In this document: positions 45,968-55,842 of the stretch, piece after piece
Layout: every line of letters begins with the position of its first letter
How positions within the stretch are numbered: position 1 is the stretch's first letter
Assembly (NCBI RefSeq): GCF_025628985.1
Contig: NZ_JAOTEM010000003.1
Span: 248,001 to 312,000, forward strand
Source: Chryseobacterium edaphi
GTDB taxonomy: Bacteria; Bacteroidota; Bacteroidia; Flavobacteriales; Weeksellaceae
Reading direction: 5' to 3'
DNA: 64,000 bases
Made by a program: the position numbers and the translations under genes
Notes under the pieces: generated by a model
Seen by the model: the letters and a program-made list of their open reading frames with translations, nothing else
Database searches by the model: none
Told to the model about the DNA's origin: nothing

Positions 45968-46510
45968 TTATACTTTTTCTACTTGTCCAAAACTTAATTC
46001 CATTGGAGTTTTTCTTCCGAAGATCAAAACTGATACTTCAACTTTCTTTTTATCCTCAAGAATTTTTTCTACTGTACCGTTGAATCCGTTAAACGGACCA
46101 TCAATTACTTTCACATTTTCACCAACGATGAAAGGAATCTCAGCATCAGAAGCAAATTCTGAAAGTTCATCCATTCTGCCAAGCATTCTGTTAACCTCAG
46201 ATTTTCTCATTGGAACAGGATCTCCTCCTTTGGTTAAACTTAAGAAAGAAATAACACCAGGAATATTCTTGATAACGTGAGGAATTTCTCCCATCAACTC
46301 AGCTTCTACCATCAGATAACCAGGATAATATGGTCTTTCTTTTGGAACTTTCTTCCCATTTCTAAGCTGAATAACCTTTTCCATAGGAATCACTACCTGA
46401 GTAACATACTGCTCAAACCCTAAACGTTTGATTTCTGTCTCAATATAGTTTTTCACTTTATTTTCCTGTCCGCTGATTGCTTTCAGCACATACCATTTCA
46501 ATTCGCTCAT
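45968..46510 (-). CDS. nusG: Transcription termination/antitermination protein NusG
   Basis: 180 aa. The N-terminal NGN domain (about 1-110) has KWYVLKAISGQENKVKNYIE and YYPGYLMVEAEL, which binds the RNA polymerase clamp. The C-terminal KOW domain (about 125-180) has VKVIDGPFNGFNGTVEKI, which contacts Rho or ribosomal S10. It lies 17 bp after secE in the tuf-tRNA-secE-nusG unit. Confidence 0.98.
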   Translation of the reverse strand: MSELKWYVLKAISGQENKVKNYIETEIKRLGFEQYVTQVVIPMEKVIQLRNGKKVPKERPYYPGYLMVEAELMGEIPHVIKNIPGVISFLSLTKGGDPVPMRKSEVNRMLGRMDELSEFASDAEIPFIVGENVKVIDGPFNGFNGTVEKILEDKKKVEVSVLIFGRKTPMELSFGQVEKV

Positions 46511-46527
46511 TATGGGAAAATACTTTA

Positions 46528-46731
46528 TTAGTTGAAGGTATTAATTAGAATTCCGATGATGTTGCTGATTGATTTTGAGAACAATTCATCAACGCCGAAG
46601 GTAAATAATGCCAAAATAACGGTTGCTACAGTTACTACAATAGTAGAAGACTGTAAGTCAGACCACTTTGGCCACTCTACTTTGTGTCTAAATTCGTGAT
46701 AAGAACCTTTTAAAAATTCTACTAAGCTCAT
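46528..46731 (-). CDS. secE: Preprotein translocase subunit SecE
   Basis: 67 aa from the ATG at 46731 (MSLVEFLKGSYHEFRHKVEWPKW). The frame can be extended upstream by eight codons, but those run into tRNA-Trp, so the shorter start is right. It has the minimal SecE form: an amphipathic helix with the conserved V-x-W-P motif (about 17-21), then one membrane segment (STIVVTVATVILALFTFGV). It stabilises SecY in the inner membrane. It lies between tRNA-Trp and nusG. Confidence 0.95.
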   Translation of the reverse strand: MSLVEFLKGSYHEFRHKVEWPKWSDLQSSTIVVTVATVILALFTFGVDELFSKSISNIIGILINTFN

Positions 46732-46744
46732 TATTTTCTTTTTG

Positions 46745-46815
46745 CACGGGCACAAGGATTCGAACCCTGATCAACGGTGTTGGAGACCGGTATCCTACCA
46801 TTGGACGATGCCCGT
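46745..46815 (-). tRNA. tRNA-Trp (CCA)
   Basis: Acceptor ACGGGCA/UGCCCGU, anticodon loop CUCCAAC with anticodon CCA, T-loop GGUUCGAAUC, and discriminator G as usual for tRNA-Trp. CCA is not encoded. It lies between tuf and secE, the common Bacteroidetes position. Confidence 0.95.
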
Positions 46816-46821
46816 AGATTA

Positions 46822-46851
46822 AAAGTTCCGTAAGTTTCCTTACGGAACTTT
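46822..46851 (-). terminator. Hairpin after tuf
   Basis: AAAGTTCCGTAAG-tttc-CTTACGGAACTTT, a perfect 13-bp stem between the tuf stop and tRNA-Trp. The missing long T run suggests partial termination or RNA processing rather than a hard stop. Confidence 0.65.
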
Positions 46852-46868
46852 AATTTATTTTAAGATGA

Positions 46869-48083
46869 TTAGTCTAAGATTTCAGTAACCTGACCTGAAC
46901 CAACTGTTCTACCTCCTTCTCTGATCGCAAATCTAAGACCTACGTTAAGAGCGATTGGTTGTAACAATTCTACAGTGATCTCTAAGTTATCACCAGGCAT
47001 TACCATTTCTACACCTTCTGGTAAGAAGATTTCACCTGTAACGTCAGTAGTTCTTACATAGAACTGAGGACGGTATTTGTTGTGGAATGGAGTGTGACGT
47101 CCACCTTCTTCTTTAGAAAGGATATAAACTGAAGCTTTGAATTTCTTGTGAGGCTTCACAGAATCTTTCTTAGCGATAACCATACCTCTCTTGATGTCAG
47201 TTTTTTCAATACCTCTCAACAATAGACCTACGTTATCTCCAGCTTCTCCTCTATCTAGGATTTTTCTGAACATTTCAACTCCTGTAATAGTAGAAGTCAA
47301 TTTTTCTTCACCCATACCGATGATATCTACAGGATCTCCTGTATTGATAATACCAGCTTCGATTCTACCAGTTGCAACAGTACCTCTACCTGTAATAGAG
47401 AATACGTCTTCGATTGGCATCAAGAATGGCTTATCAGTATCTCTTGGTGGTTGTTGGATCCACTCGTCAACAGCATCCATTAATGCTTCAACAGATTTGA
47501 ACCATTGGTCATCAGTCTTAGCACCTCCTTCAGCAGTAGCAGCTGTAAGAGCACCTAAAGCTGAACCTTGAATTACTGGAGAGTTATCTCCGTCAAATTC
47601 GTAAGTAGACAATAAGTCTCTCAATTCCATTTCAACTAGCTCTAATAACTCAGCATCATCTACCATGTCAACTTTGTTCATGAAAACAACGATTCTAGGT
47701 ACGTTTACCTGACGACATAGAAGGATGTGCTCTCTAGTTTGAGGCATTGGTCCGTCTGTAGCAGCACATACAACGATAGCACCGTCCATCTGAGCAGCAC
47801 CAGTTACCATGTTCTTTACGTAATCTGCGTGACCTGGACAGTCAACGTGAGCGTAATGTCTTTTTTCAGTTTCGTATTCGATGTGAGCAGTATTGATAGT
47901 AATCCCTCTTTCTTTTTCTTCTGGAGCAGAGTCAATAGAAGAGAAATCTTTTTTCTCAGCAAGACCTTTGCTAGCCAATACAGCAGAAATTGCTGCAGTA
48001 AGTGTAGTTTTACCATGGTCAACGTGACCAATAGTACCAATGTTCAAGTGTGGTTTGTTACGATTAAACGTTTCCTTTGCCAT
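46869..48083 (-). CDS. tuf: Translation elongation factor Tu
   Basis: 404 aa. GTPase motifs are G1 GHVDHGKTT (about 19-27), the switch region with [13 protein letters not shown]3 DCPGHADY and G4 NKVDM. Domains 2 and 3 follow, for example [13 protein letters not shown] and the C-terminal [15 protein letters not shown]. It carries aminoacyl-tRNA to the ribosome. It heads the tuf-trnW-secE-nusG group and has a TATATTTG -7 box at 48128-48135, 45 bp before the ATG. Confidence 0.99.
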   Translation of the reverse strand: MAKETFNRNKPHLNIGTIGHVDHGKTTLTAAISAVLASKGLAEKKDFSSIDSAPEEKERGITINTAHIEYETEKRHYAHVDCPGHADYVKNMVTGAAQMDGAIVVCAATDGPMPQTREHILLCRQVNVPRIVVFMNKVDMVDDAELLELVEMELRDLLSTYEFDGDNSPVIQGSALGALTAATAEGGAKTDDQWFKSVEALMDAVDEWIQQPPRDTDKPFLMPIEDVFSITGRGTVATGRIEAGIINTGDPVDIIGMGEEKLTSTITGVEMFRKILDRGEAGDNVGLLLRGIEKTDIKRGMVIAKKDSVKPHKKFKASVYILSKEEGGRHTPFHNKYRPQFYVRTTDVTGEIFLPEGVEMVMPGDNLEITVELLQPIALNVGLRFAIREGGRTVGSGQVTEILD

Positions 48084-48127
48084 GATTTAAATTATTTATT
48101 TTATTGTTTATTCAAATTTTCGGTGTG

Positions 48128-48135
48128 CAAATATA
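48128..48135 (-). promoter_or_regulatory. tuf -7 promoter box
   Basis: Minus-strand TATATTTG, a perfect TAnnTTTG match, 45 bp from the ATG. The -33 position is TTTTAG rather than TTTG. Confidence 0.55.
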
Positions 48136-48330
48136 ATGAATTTTTAAATACTAAAATCTTTTTGTAGAAAAAAAGTTTAATATTCAAATCCAAAATCTGC
48201 AAACCTTTATTTTTTGTATATTGGAGTTGCAAATTTATAACAAAAAAATGAATTAAAAAAAACAGTTTACAAATCCAGGATCATTTTTCTATCGTATATT
48301 TAAACGAACTACTAATTAAAATAAATTTTT

Positions 48331-49839
48331 ATGAAAAAACTATTCAACTTTTGTCTGGCTACTTTTGCATTTGTCACGATTTTCTCATGTGATGACGATG
48401 ACAACACTAGTATGCCCGAAATCCCAACCGTAGGTCCCGACGTTATGGTTTACGGATTGAGTGCCAATAATGAGCTCTTAGCTTTTAATGCTAAAAATCC
48501 CAATGTTTTCACATCTACGAAGCCTATCACAGGACTTGGCTCAGGAGAAAAACTACTAAGTATTGATTTCAGACCTGCTACAGGTGAGCTTTACGCTGTA
48601 TCGAGTGCAAGCAAATTTTATATCATCAATACAACAACTGCCACTTCAAGAGCAGTAAGCACAACAGCTTTCTCTCCTGTGATTTCAGGAGCAATTGCTT
48701 CAATAGACTTTAATCCTACGGTTGACCGTATAAGATTGGTTACGAGTACAGGACAGAACCTTCGTCTTAATCCGGAAAACGGCGCAGTAGCAGCTACTGA
48801 TACAAGTATTGCTACTACAGCTTCTATTTCGGGTATTGCGTATACGAACAGTAAATCTGGTGCTGCATCAACAATTTTGTACGATCTGGATTTAACTTCA
48901 GGTAAATTATTCAAGCAGGATCCTCCCAACAACGGAACTTTGGTTGAAGTAGGAAGTTTAGGCTTAACATTTACAGGTCAGGCTGCATTTGATATCAATC
49001 CTGAAAATACAGTTGCATTGATGGCTGTGACAAGCGGAGGTCAAAATGCTTTGTATACTGTAGATCTAAATTCCGGAAAAGCATCAAGCATCGGTACATT
49101 AAGTCAAAAGGTTGTTGATTTAGCGATTCCAACAAATCCTGTTGCTTATGCAATTGATAACGCAAATGCATTGCAGATTTTTGACCCAAACAATCCTGCA
49201 ACTCCTGTTACCAAAGCAATTACAGGATTACAGACTGGTGAAAATATTTTAGGAATTGATTTCAGACCATTGAACGGACAACTTTACGCTTTAGGAAGCT
49301 CAAGCAGAATCTATACGATCAATTTAGGAACATGGGCTGCAACACAAGTTGGTACCGGTACACTTCCTACCCCACTTGCAGGAACTGAATTTGGATTTGA
49401 TTTCAATCCTACCGTTGATAAAATAAGAGTAGTAAGCAATACTGGACAAAATTTAAGATTAGATCCTGTTACAGGAGGAATCACTGCAACTGATACCCCA
49501 TTAAATCCTACACCAGTTTCAGTAGGTGCAGCAGCATATTCTGATAATTTTGCAGGTGCTACTACAACTTCATTATTTGTCATTGATACCAATACAGATA
49601 AATTATATTTACAAAATCCACCAAACAATGGTACCTTGGTTGAAAGAGGTTCTCTGGGAATCAATATTGATGGAGCCAATGGTTTTGATATCGGAAGTAC
49701 AAGTCAGAAAGCTTATTTAGTAGCTTCTGTTGGTGGAACTACAAGAATTTATACCGTAAACACTACCAATGGGTCTACAGCTTCCCTCGCTACTTACCCA
49801 AATCCTGTAAAAGGATTTACAGTTGGCTTAGGATTCTAA
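48331..49839 (+). CDS. DUF4394 domain lipoprotein (internally duplicated)
   Basis: 502 aa with a lipoprotein signal ending TIFSC (C20) followed by DDDDN, an acidic run like the Bacteroidetes surface-lipoprotein export signal. Two tandem DUF4394 units follow, about 37-265 and 270-500. Each has GEKLLSIDFRPATGELYAV, DFNPTVDRIRLV-type, TGQNLRLNPENGAV and PPNNGTLVE landmarks, spaced alike in both halves. The pattern suggests a beta-propeller of unknown ligand. It is divergent from tuf and convergent with the efflux genes, and appears monocistronic. Confidence 0.92.
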   Translation: MKKLFNFCLATFAFVTIFSCDDDDNTSMPEIPTVGPDVMVYGLSANNELLAFNAKNPNVFTSTKPITGLGSGEKLLSIDFRPATGELYAVSSASKFYIINTTTATSRAVSTTAFSPVISGAIASIDFNPTVDRIRLVTSTGQNLRLNPENGAVAATDTSIATTASISGIAYTNSKSGAASTILYDLDLTSGKLFKQDPPNNGTLVEVGSLGLTFTGQAAFDINPENTVALMAVTSGGQNALYTVDLNSGKASSIGTLSQKVVDLAIPTNPVAYAIDNANALQIFDPNNPATPVTKAITGLQTGENILGIDFRPLNGQLYALGSSSRIYTINLGTWAATQVGTGTLPTPLAGTEFGFDFNPTVDKIRVVSNTGQNLRLDPVTGGITATDTPLNPTPVSVGAAAYSDNFAGATTTSLFVIDTNTDKLYLQNPPNNGTLVERGSLGINIDGANGFDIGSTSQKAYLVASVGGTTRIYTVNTTNGSTASLATYPNPVKGFTVGLGF

Positions 49840-49866
49840 AAATACAATCTTGATATTCATTATAAA

Positions 49867-49900
49867 GAAGCGCGGAATAGAAAAATCTATTCCGCGCTTC
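49867..49900. terminator. Bidirectional terminator between DUF4394 and efflux genes
   Basis: GAAGCGCGGAATAGA-aaaa-TCTATTCCGCGCTTC, a perfect 15-bp stem with T-rich flanks on both strands, between convergent stops at 49839 and 49931. Confidence 0.9.
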
Positions 49901-49930
49901 ACTTTTAATATAGATGAATGAAGGAAAAAC

Positions 49931-52900
49931 TTAATTGATTTCTGCTTTTTTAGATTTATTAAATATCCAGAATATAATCGGGAAGATTAATAAAGTCAGA
50001 AAAGTTGCCGTAATTAAACCGCCAATGATTACAATCGCTAGAGGTTTCTGAGATTCCGAACCGATTCCTGTGGAAAGCGCTGCGGGTAAAAGTCCGATCG
50101 ATGCCATCAAAGCTGTCATGATTACTGGTCGCGTTCTGGATTTGACTCCATTTAAAATAGCCTCGTCCAATTGCAATCCGTTTTTGACGTTCTGATGAAA
50201 TTCTGTAATGAGAATAACTCCATTTTGGATACATATTCCTAAAAGAGCAATCATCCCGACTCCTGCCGAAATTCCAAAATTCATTCCGGTCAGATGAAGA
50301 GCGATAATTCCGCCGATTAGAGCAAAAGGTACATTCGCTAAAACCAAAAGCGAATCTTTCATATTTCCAAAAAGAATAAATAGAAGAAAGAAAATCCCTA
50401 AAATACTGATCGGAACTACCTGCGCCAATCTTCCGGAAGCACGCTGCTGATTTTCAAATTGTCCCGTCCAGCCCACAGAATATCCGTCCGGAATATCAAT
50501 TTTCGCAACCTCTTTCTGCGCATCACCGATCGTACCGCCCAAATCACGGTCACGAATTGAGAATTTAATTCCGATATATCTTTTAATATCATCTCGATAA
50601 ATAAAAGCTGCCCCATTATCTTTCACAATTGTACTGATTTCCTTTAAAGGAATTTTTGCCCCATCTTGCGTAGGAACCATCAGAGAAGCAATATCTTTTT
50701 CGTCTTTTCTGTACTGTTCAGAATATCTCAAACGAATCGGGAATTTTCTTTCACCATCAAACATTTCTGAAGCTGTTTTTCCACCGAAAGCCATTTCCAA
50801 AACAGATTGCGCATCATCGGGCATCACTCCGTAAGCAGCCATTTTATCTCTGTCGAGAACTACACTTACCTCCGGCTGACCAATGTTTTTAATAATTCCT
50901 GCATCTTTTACCCCTTCAACATTTTTTATGGATTTTAAAACCTCATCGGCTAATTTGTCTAAAGTCTGCAAGTTATCACCGTAAATTTTAATTCCGTTTT
51001 CTGCCTTAAAACCTGCAACAGCTTCTGCCACATTATCTGAAATCGGCTGAGAATAATTAAAGGTAATTCCCTGATAATTTCTAAGTTTTTTATCGATTTC
51101 TTCTACCAACTGCTCGTAATTAATCCTGCGTTTCCATTCGTCTTTTGGTTTTAGATTCACGGCAAACTGCACAAATCCGAATCCGTTTGGATCTGTTCCG
51201 TCGTTGCTTCGTCCCGTTTGTGCCAAAACATCGGTGACTTCGGGAACACTCATGATATCTTTCTTCAAAATATGGGCGGTTTTCAAAGATTCTTTTAATG
51301 AAGAGCTCATCGGCATTTCGGCGGTGATCCAAAGTGAACCTTCATTCAGTTGCGGCAAAAATTCTGTTCCTAAAAATTTACCTGAAAACAGAGTGATTGC
51401 TACAAACGAAATTGAAATAATTAAACCTAATTTTTTATGTTTAAAAGTAAAATTAAAGCCTTGTAAAACAATTCTGTCCCAAAAATTTACGAATGGATTA
51501 TTCTTTTCTCTCACATTTTTATTTAAAAGAAGATGCGAAAGAACAGGAACGAGAGTCAATGTAAAAATCAAAGCTCCGATCAATGCAAAACCCAAAGTAA
51601 ATGCCAAAGGTGAAAACATTTTCCCTTCTACTTTCTGAAATGAGAAAATCGGAATTAAAGAAGTGATGATAATTAATTTTGAAAAGAAAATCGCTTTTCC
51701 AAGACCGGTTCCTGTTTGTTTGATCCAACCTGCTTTTGCCATTTTGTTAAATCTTTCCGGACCGTATTTCTTAGCTTTATGATCAAGCATTACGAAAATT
51801 CCTTCGACCATGACGACGGCTCCATCTATGATGATTCCAAAATCGACAGCTCCGAGCGAAAGCAAATTGGCACTCATTCCTGCCATTTTTAAACATAAAA
51901 ATGCAAACAATAATGATAATGGAATAATGATGGAAACAATCAAAGTCGTTCGCCAATCTGCCATGAAAATCAAAACGATGACCGTTACCAAAATAATTCC
52001 TTCCAGCAAATTGTGCATTACCGTTTCTGTAGTAAAATCCATCAGATTATCGCGGTCGTAGAAAGTGACCATTTTGACATCTTTGGGAAGTATTTTTTCG
52101 TTGAGTTCTTTAATTTTAGCTTTTACACCGACCAAAACTTCACGCGGATTTTCACCTTTCCGCATCACCACAATTCCTTCAACGGTATCTTCGTGATTGT
52201 TTAATCCGGCCTGTCCTACTCTCGGCATCGAACTTTCATGAACTTCGGCAACATTTTTTACCAAAACCGGATTTCCGCTGTCATTCTGAATGGTAATGTT
52301 TCCAATATCTTCATTCGATTGCACCAAACCAATTCCTCTTACAACATAGGCTTGTCCGTTTTTCTCGATAACATCTCCACCGACGTTCAGATTGCTTTTG
52401 GTAACCGCTTCATAAACCTGTAACGGAGTCAAATTGTATTTATCTAAAGCTCTCGGATCAATGCTCAATTCGTAAATTTTATCCTGACCTCCGAAAACAT
52501 TGATGTCTGCAACTCCCGGAACACCTCTTAAAGCACGGTCAATGACCCAATTTTGTAACGTTAATAATTCTCTGGAATCTTTCTTTTTACTTTCTAAAGT
52601 ATATCTGAAAATTTCTCCGGTCGGTCCGTAAGGTGGCTGTACTTCGGGATCAACTTCATCAGGAAGACTTACGTTTCTCAATTGATTGTTGACCTGATTT
52701 CGGGCAAACATATCATCTACTCCATCGTCAAAGAGAATTTTCACAATTGAAAGTCCGAACATGGTCGTACTTCTCACACTCGTTTTTTTCTGAACCGGAC
52801 TCATTGCCAATTCAATCGGAGTCGTAACAAAACGCTCAACTTCTTCAGCACTCCTTCCGTTCCATTGGGTGATGATGACAATTTGGGTATTGGTAACATC

Positions 52901-53029
52901 GGGAAAAGCTTCAATAGGCATATTTTTGAAACTGATAAAACCTGCAACCGCTAAGATTGCCACCCAAATAAATGTGAAGGCTTTATTTTTGAGTGAGAAC
53001 GAAATTATATTTTTAATGAATTTATTCAT
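49931..53029 (-). CDS. CzcA/CusA-type heavy-metal efflux RND pump
   Basis: 1032 aa from the ATG at 53029 (MNKFIKNIISFSLKNK). One upstream in-frame ATG adds two residues. It has the standard RND plan of 12 membrane helices and two periplasmic loops. The TM4 motif DFGIIIDGAVVMVEG near residue 400 places it in the HME branch with DFG-x3-DGAV, associated with Co/Zn/Cd rather than Cu/Ag. The residue after VE is Gly where Asn is usual. It pumps divalent metal from periplasm or cytoplasm through the adaptor and TolC-like partners encoded upstream. A 227-bp gap separates it from the adaptor gene. The true substrate is unproven. Confidence 0.92.
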   Translation of the reverse strand: MNKFIKNIISFSLKNKAFTFIWVAILAVAGFISFKNMPIEAFPDVTNTQIVIITQWNGRSAEEVERFVTTPIELAMSPVQKKTSVRSTTMFGLSIVKILFDDGVDDMFARNQVNNQLRNVSLPDEVDPEVQPPYGPTGEIFRYTLESKKKDSRELLTLQNWVIDRALRGVPGVADINVFGGQDKIYELSIDPRALDKYNLTPLQVYEAVTKSNLNVGGDVIEKNGQAYVVRGIGLVQSNEDIGNITIQNDSGNPVLVKNVAEVHESSMPRVGQAGLNNHEDTVEGIVVMRKGENPREVLVGVKAKIKELNEKILPKDVKMVTFYDRDNLMDFTTETVMHNLLEGIILVTVIVLIFMADWRTTLIVSIIIPLSLLFAFLCLKMAGMSANLLSLGAVDFGIIIDGAVVMVEGIFVMLDHKAKKYGPERFNKMAKAGWIKQTGTGLGKAIFFSKLIIITSLIPIFSFQKVEGKMFSPLAFTLGFALIGALIFTLTLVPVLSHLLLNKNVREKNNPFVNFWDRIVLQGFNFTFKHKKLGLIISISFVAITLFSGKFLGTEFLPQLNEGSLWITAEMPMSSSLKESLKTAHILKKDIMSVPEVTDVLAQTGRSNDGTDPNGFGFVQFAVNLKPKDEWKRRINYEQLVEEIDKKLRNYQGITFNYSQPISDNVAEAVAGFKAENGIKIYGDNLQTLDKLADEVLKSIKNVEGVKDAGIIKNIGQPEVSVVLDRDKMAAYGVMPDDAQSVLEMAFGGKTASEMFDGERKFPIRLRYSEQYRKDEKDIASLMVPTQDGAKIPLKEISTIVKDNGAAFIYRDDIKRYIGIKFSIRDRDLGGTIGDAQKEVAKIDIPDGYSVGWTGQFENQQRASGRLAQVVPISILGIFFLLFILFGNMKDSLLVLANVPFALIGGIIALHLTGMNFGISAGVGMIALLGICIQNGVILITEFHQNVKNGLQLDEAILNGVKSRTRPVIMTALMASIGLLPAALSTGIGSESQKPLAIVIIGGLITATFLTLLIFPIIFWIFNKSKKAEIN

Positions 53030-53035
53030 GATCAA

Positions 53036-53262
53036 TTTTTGGTGACCTAAAAAAGTCGTTGAAAGAAATTTTTAAAACTTAAAGTTTTTGAACCATTAAG
53101 TTTTGATTAAGGAGTTTAGGTTATTAAGGATTCGCAAGCGAATTGAGGAATGCAGAATACTTTAAAATTTAAAACACATGAGTCATATGGGACTTTGAAA
53201 GTAATTTGCAGAAAAGAACACATTAGAAGAAAATCAAGATTTTCCGATAGTTTAAATAAAAT
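53036..53262. other. Spacer inside the efflux gene set
   Basis: 227 bp between the adaptor and pump genes, long for an operon. It contains ATTCGC-aa-GCGAAT (53130-53143) and an AAAACTTAAAG...TTAAGTTTT inverted repeat near 53070-53105. It could hold an internal processing site or promoter. No TAnnTTTG box or gene was identified. Confidence 0.35.
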
Positions 53263-54345
53263 TTAATTATTCAAAGAGCGGTAAATCAACAATTGATTAT
53301 TGGTGATAACCAATTCTCCATCATTCAAACCTTCTGAAATATATATGACATCACCTAATTGTTTTAAAACTTTTACTTCTTTTACTTTTACATCTGTTCT
53401 TGATTTGAAAACCACTACAAAACTTCTGTTGTCATCAAAAATCACCGCTTTTGAAGGAACGGTAAGAGCCGTTTTATTTTCAGAACTTGAAACTTTGATC
53501 GTAGCTTTACTTTCGGGAATCAATAATCCGTTTGCGTTATCCAAAACAACTCTTGCCTGCATCGCATTGGTTTCGGGATCGATGATTTTAAATATTTTAT
53601 CAATTTTTCCGTAAAAAACTTTGTCGGGATATGACAATGTGGAAACCTGTGCAGACATTCCGAGGCTTATTTTATCAATATCCGATTCATTGACATTCAT
53701 GATTGCCCAAAGATTGGTGGTATTGGCAACATCAAAGATGTTTTCGCTTCGGTCACTTCGCAGCTGCATATCTTTGTTGATGTTTTTCTGAACAATATAT
53801 CCGCTGATCGGTGCTACAACACTGTATAAATTTCCTTTTTTCACATTGTACACCGTACTTACTGCTGAAGCTCTCTGCATCTGATCCTGCGCTTTTTGTA
53901 ACTGACTTTTTGCTTCCGAAACATCCCTTTCCGTATTTAATTTCCCTTCATACATTTCTCTTGCTACACGCAGATTATTTTGTGCTACGACCAAATCTGT
54001 CTTCGCGTCACTCACATCTTTCTGTACTTCCGCCAATTCTGTACTTCGAATTGTCGCGAGAATCTGTCCTTTTTTCACATAATCTCCCAACTCGACATTC
54101 ACACTCAAAACATTTCCTCCAACCAATGGATAAACATCAATGTATGAATTTCTGTCTGCCGATATTTTTCCGTAAAAACTATACACATCTTCTATATTTT
54201 TCTGCTCTACTTTTGCTGTAGTGATCGATTGAAGCATGGTATTACTCATTTCATAACCTTTGGATTGCGGTGCTTTAGGTTCTTCTTTTTTGGAACAAGA
54301 CCATAAAGAAATTATGACCAAAACTGGGATTATTAAATTTTTCAT
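53263..54345 (-). CDS. RND efflux periplasmic adaptor (HlyD/CzcB-like)
   Basis: 360 aa with a lipoprotein signal (IISLWSC, C17). It has membrane-fusion-protein order: lipoyl half (YPLVGGNVLSVNVELGDYVKKG, about 75-97), alpha-hairpin (about 105-170, AQNNLRVAREMYEGKL), second lipoyl half (YSVVAPISGYIVQKNIN), then beta-barrel and membrane-proximal parts. It links the inner-membrane pump to the outer-membrane channel. It lies 2 bp after the TolC-like gene. No His-rich metal-binding tail is seen. Confidence 0.93.
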   Translation of the reverse strand: MKNLIIPVLVIISLWSCSKKEEPKAPQSKGYEMSNTMLQSITTAKVEQKNIEDVYSFYGKISADRNSYIDVYPLVGGNVLSVNVELGDYVKKGQILATIRSTELAEVQKDVSDAKTDLVVAQNNLRVAREMYEGKLNTERDVSEAKSQLQKAQDQMQRASAVSTVYNVKKGNLYSVVAPISGYIVQKNINKDMQLRSDRSENIFDVANTTNLWAIMNVNESDIDKISLGMSAQVSTLSYPDKVFYGKIDKIFKIIDPETNAMQARVVLDNANGLLIPESKATIKVSSSENKTALTVPSKAVIFDDNRSFVVVFKSRTDVKVKEVKVLKQLGDVIYISEGLNDGELVITNNQLLIYRSLNN

Positions 54346-54347
54346 TT

Positions 54348-55589
54348 TTAATAGAAGATTTTTGTTTGTACTAATTGATTGAGTTGTTCCGCAGACTGAA
54401 TGAGATCATTTTTCATATCATAAATCTGAAGTGCCGTTTGACGATAGCTTTCCATGAAGTCGGTGAATTCTATGAGACTTACGTTTCCGTTTCTGAAGTT
54501 TTTCAGGATTCCGTTGTAAACGAGATCGAGGTTATCAAGATCTGTAGATTTTATTTCGAGCAACTGATCATATTGATTTTTCCAGATCTGAAAAGCCGAT
54601 TCTACTTTTGTTTCGAGATTTAGTTTCTGAAATTCTGCGTTTTTCTGATTCTGCTGAATGGCATAATTGGCCTTTTCTACATTTCCTCTGTTGCTTTTCC
54701 ATAACGGTAAAGGAATTCCGACCATCAGATTGACTTCATTTTTAAAAGTTCCGGAGTTCTGATCATATCCTGCTCCAAGATTTAAGTCGGGAACATTAAG
54801 AGATTTTTGCCATTGTGCATAAAGCTTGCTATTGTCAATCAGTTTTAAATTAAATAAATAATCTGCATTATTTTCCAGTGCTTTTCTTTTCAAGTCATCG
54901 TCGTTTCCGAAAGGTTGTGATGCAAGAATTTCTTTGACTTCCAAGTCTGAAATCTGTGGTTCTATATTTTCTGTAATTCCGGTCAGAACCTTTAAATTCT
55001 GATCAAACTCCAAAATGCTTTTGTTGATTCCAAGCTTGTCATTATTTAACTGAATAACGATACTTTGTAATCTTACCTCATCTTTCAAAGAAACATTTCC
55101 TTTTGCCGACTGTACTTTATAAGCTTTCAGAAGGTCATTCATGTACCCTAATTGCTTATTTGTGTTTTCAAGCTTCAGTTTTTCGTAATAAAGATTGTAG
55201 TAATTGGTGTGAAGCTGAGTTTTGAGCTCTACCAGAAGCTGAGAAAACTGTAGTTGGGCCAACTCTTTATTAGATTTTGCAAAAGCGATTTCGTTTTTCT
55301 TTTTTCCGCCCATGTAAATCAATTGGGAAACTTCTGCACCTTTTGCTCTTCCTACATCAAAAGCTCTTCTGTCTTCGGGATTATAAGCATTAACGTAACC
55401 GCTCAGTTGCGGCAGTTCCCAGATTTTTGCCTGCAAAATATCTGCATCGGCAATGTTGATATTGTACTGTTCGGCAAGAAGCTGAAGATTGTTTTTCTGA
55501 AAAGCGTTTTCGCAATCCAGAAGTGACATTTGCTGTTGCGCTGTTATTACAGACGAAATAATAACAAACAGCCGTGCAATTTTGTTCAT
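54348..55589 (-). CDS. TolC-family outer-membrane efflux protein (CzcC-like)
   Basis: 413 aa with a signal peptide (about residues 1-18, ending VITAQ). Two OEP repeats are present, each with long helical hairpins (AFAKSNKELAQLQFSQLLVELKTQ-type near 105-130, and KANYAIQQNQKNAEFQKLNL-type near 305-325). Strand-forming segments lie in between. It forms the outer-membrane exit duct of the tripartite pump. It is the first gene of the TolC-adaptor-pump set, 253 bp after the histidine kinase gene. Confidence 0.92.
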   Translation of the reverse strand: MNKIARLFVIISSVITAQQQMSLLDCENAFQKNNLQLLAEQYNINIADADILQAKIWELPQLSGYVNAYNPEDRRAFDVGRAKGAEVSQLIYMGGKKKNEIAFAKSNKELAQLQFSQLLVELKTQLHTNYYNLYYEKLKLENTNKQLGYMNDLLKAYKVQSAKGNVSLKDEVRLQSIVIQLNNDKLGINKSILEFDQNLKVLTGITENIEPQISDLEVKEILASQPFGNDDDLKRKALENNADYLFNLKLIDNSKLYAQWQKSLNVPDLNLGAGYDQNSGTFKNEVNLMVGIPLPLWKSNRGNVEKANYAIQQNQKNAEFQKLNLETKVESAFQIWKNQYDQLLEIKSTDLDNLDLVYNGILKNFRNGNVSLIEFTDFMESYRQTALQIYDMKNDLIQSAEQLNQLVQTKIFY

Positions 55590-55842
55590 TCTCTCAAGTT
55601 TGATGGCAAAAATGCAGTTGCTCGATTAAAATGAACTTAAAGGAGACTTAAAATAAAATTAAATTTGGTTTTGGGGAATTTTGAAGCTTAGAAAAGTAAA
55701 GAAAATTTTATTTTTATTTGTAACTCAAATTATTTAAGCGCAAAGTAAAACAAAGTTTTTTTTAAACTCTATGTGAAAATTTTAAGGGTAAACAAAGCCG
55801 TTTCACTTAGCCAAGTGAAACTATTTTCTTGATCAGGTGAGT
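55590..55842. other. Intergenic region between kinase and efflux genes
   Basis: 253 bp, AT-rich, with a GTTTCACTTagccaAGTGAAAC hairpin at about 55799-55820 that could end the regulator transcript. Nearby text (aagcgcaaag...) resembles the spacer at 1550. No clear promoter box was found for the TolC-like gene. Confidence 0.4.
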
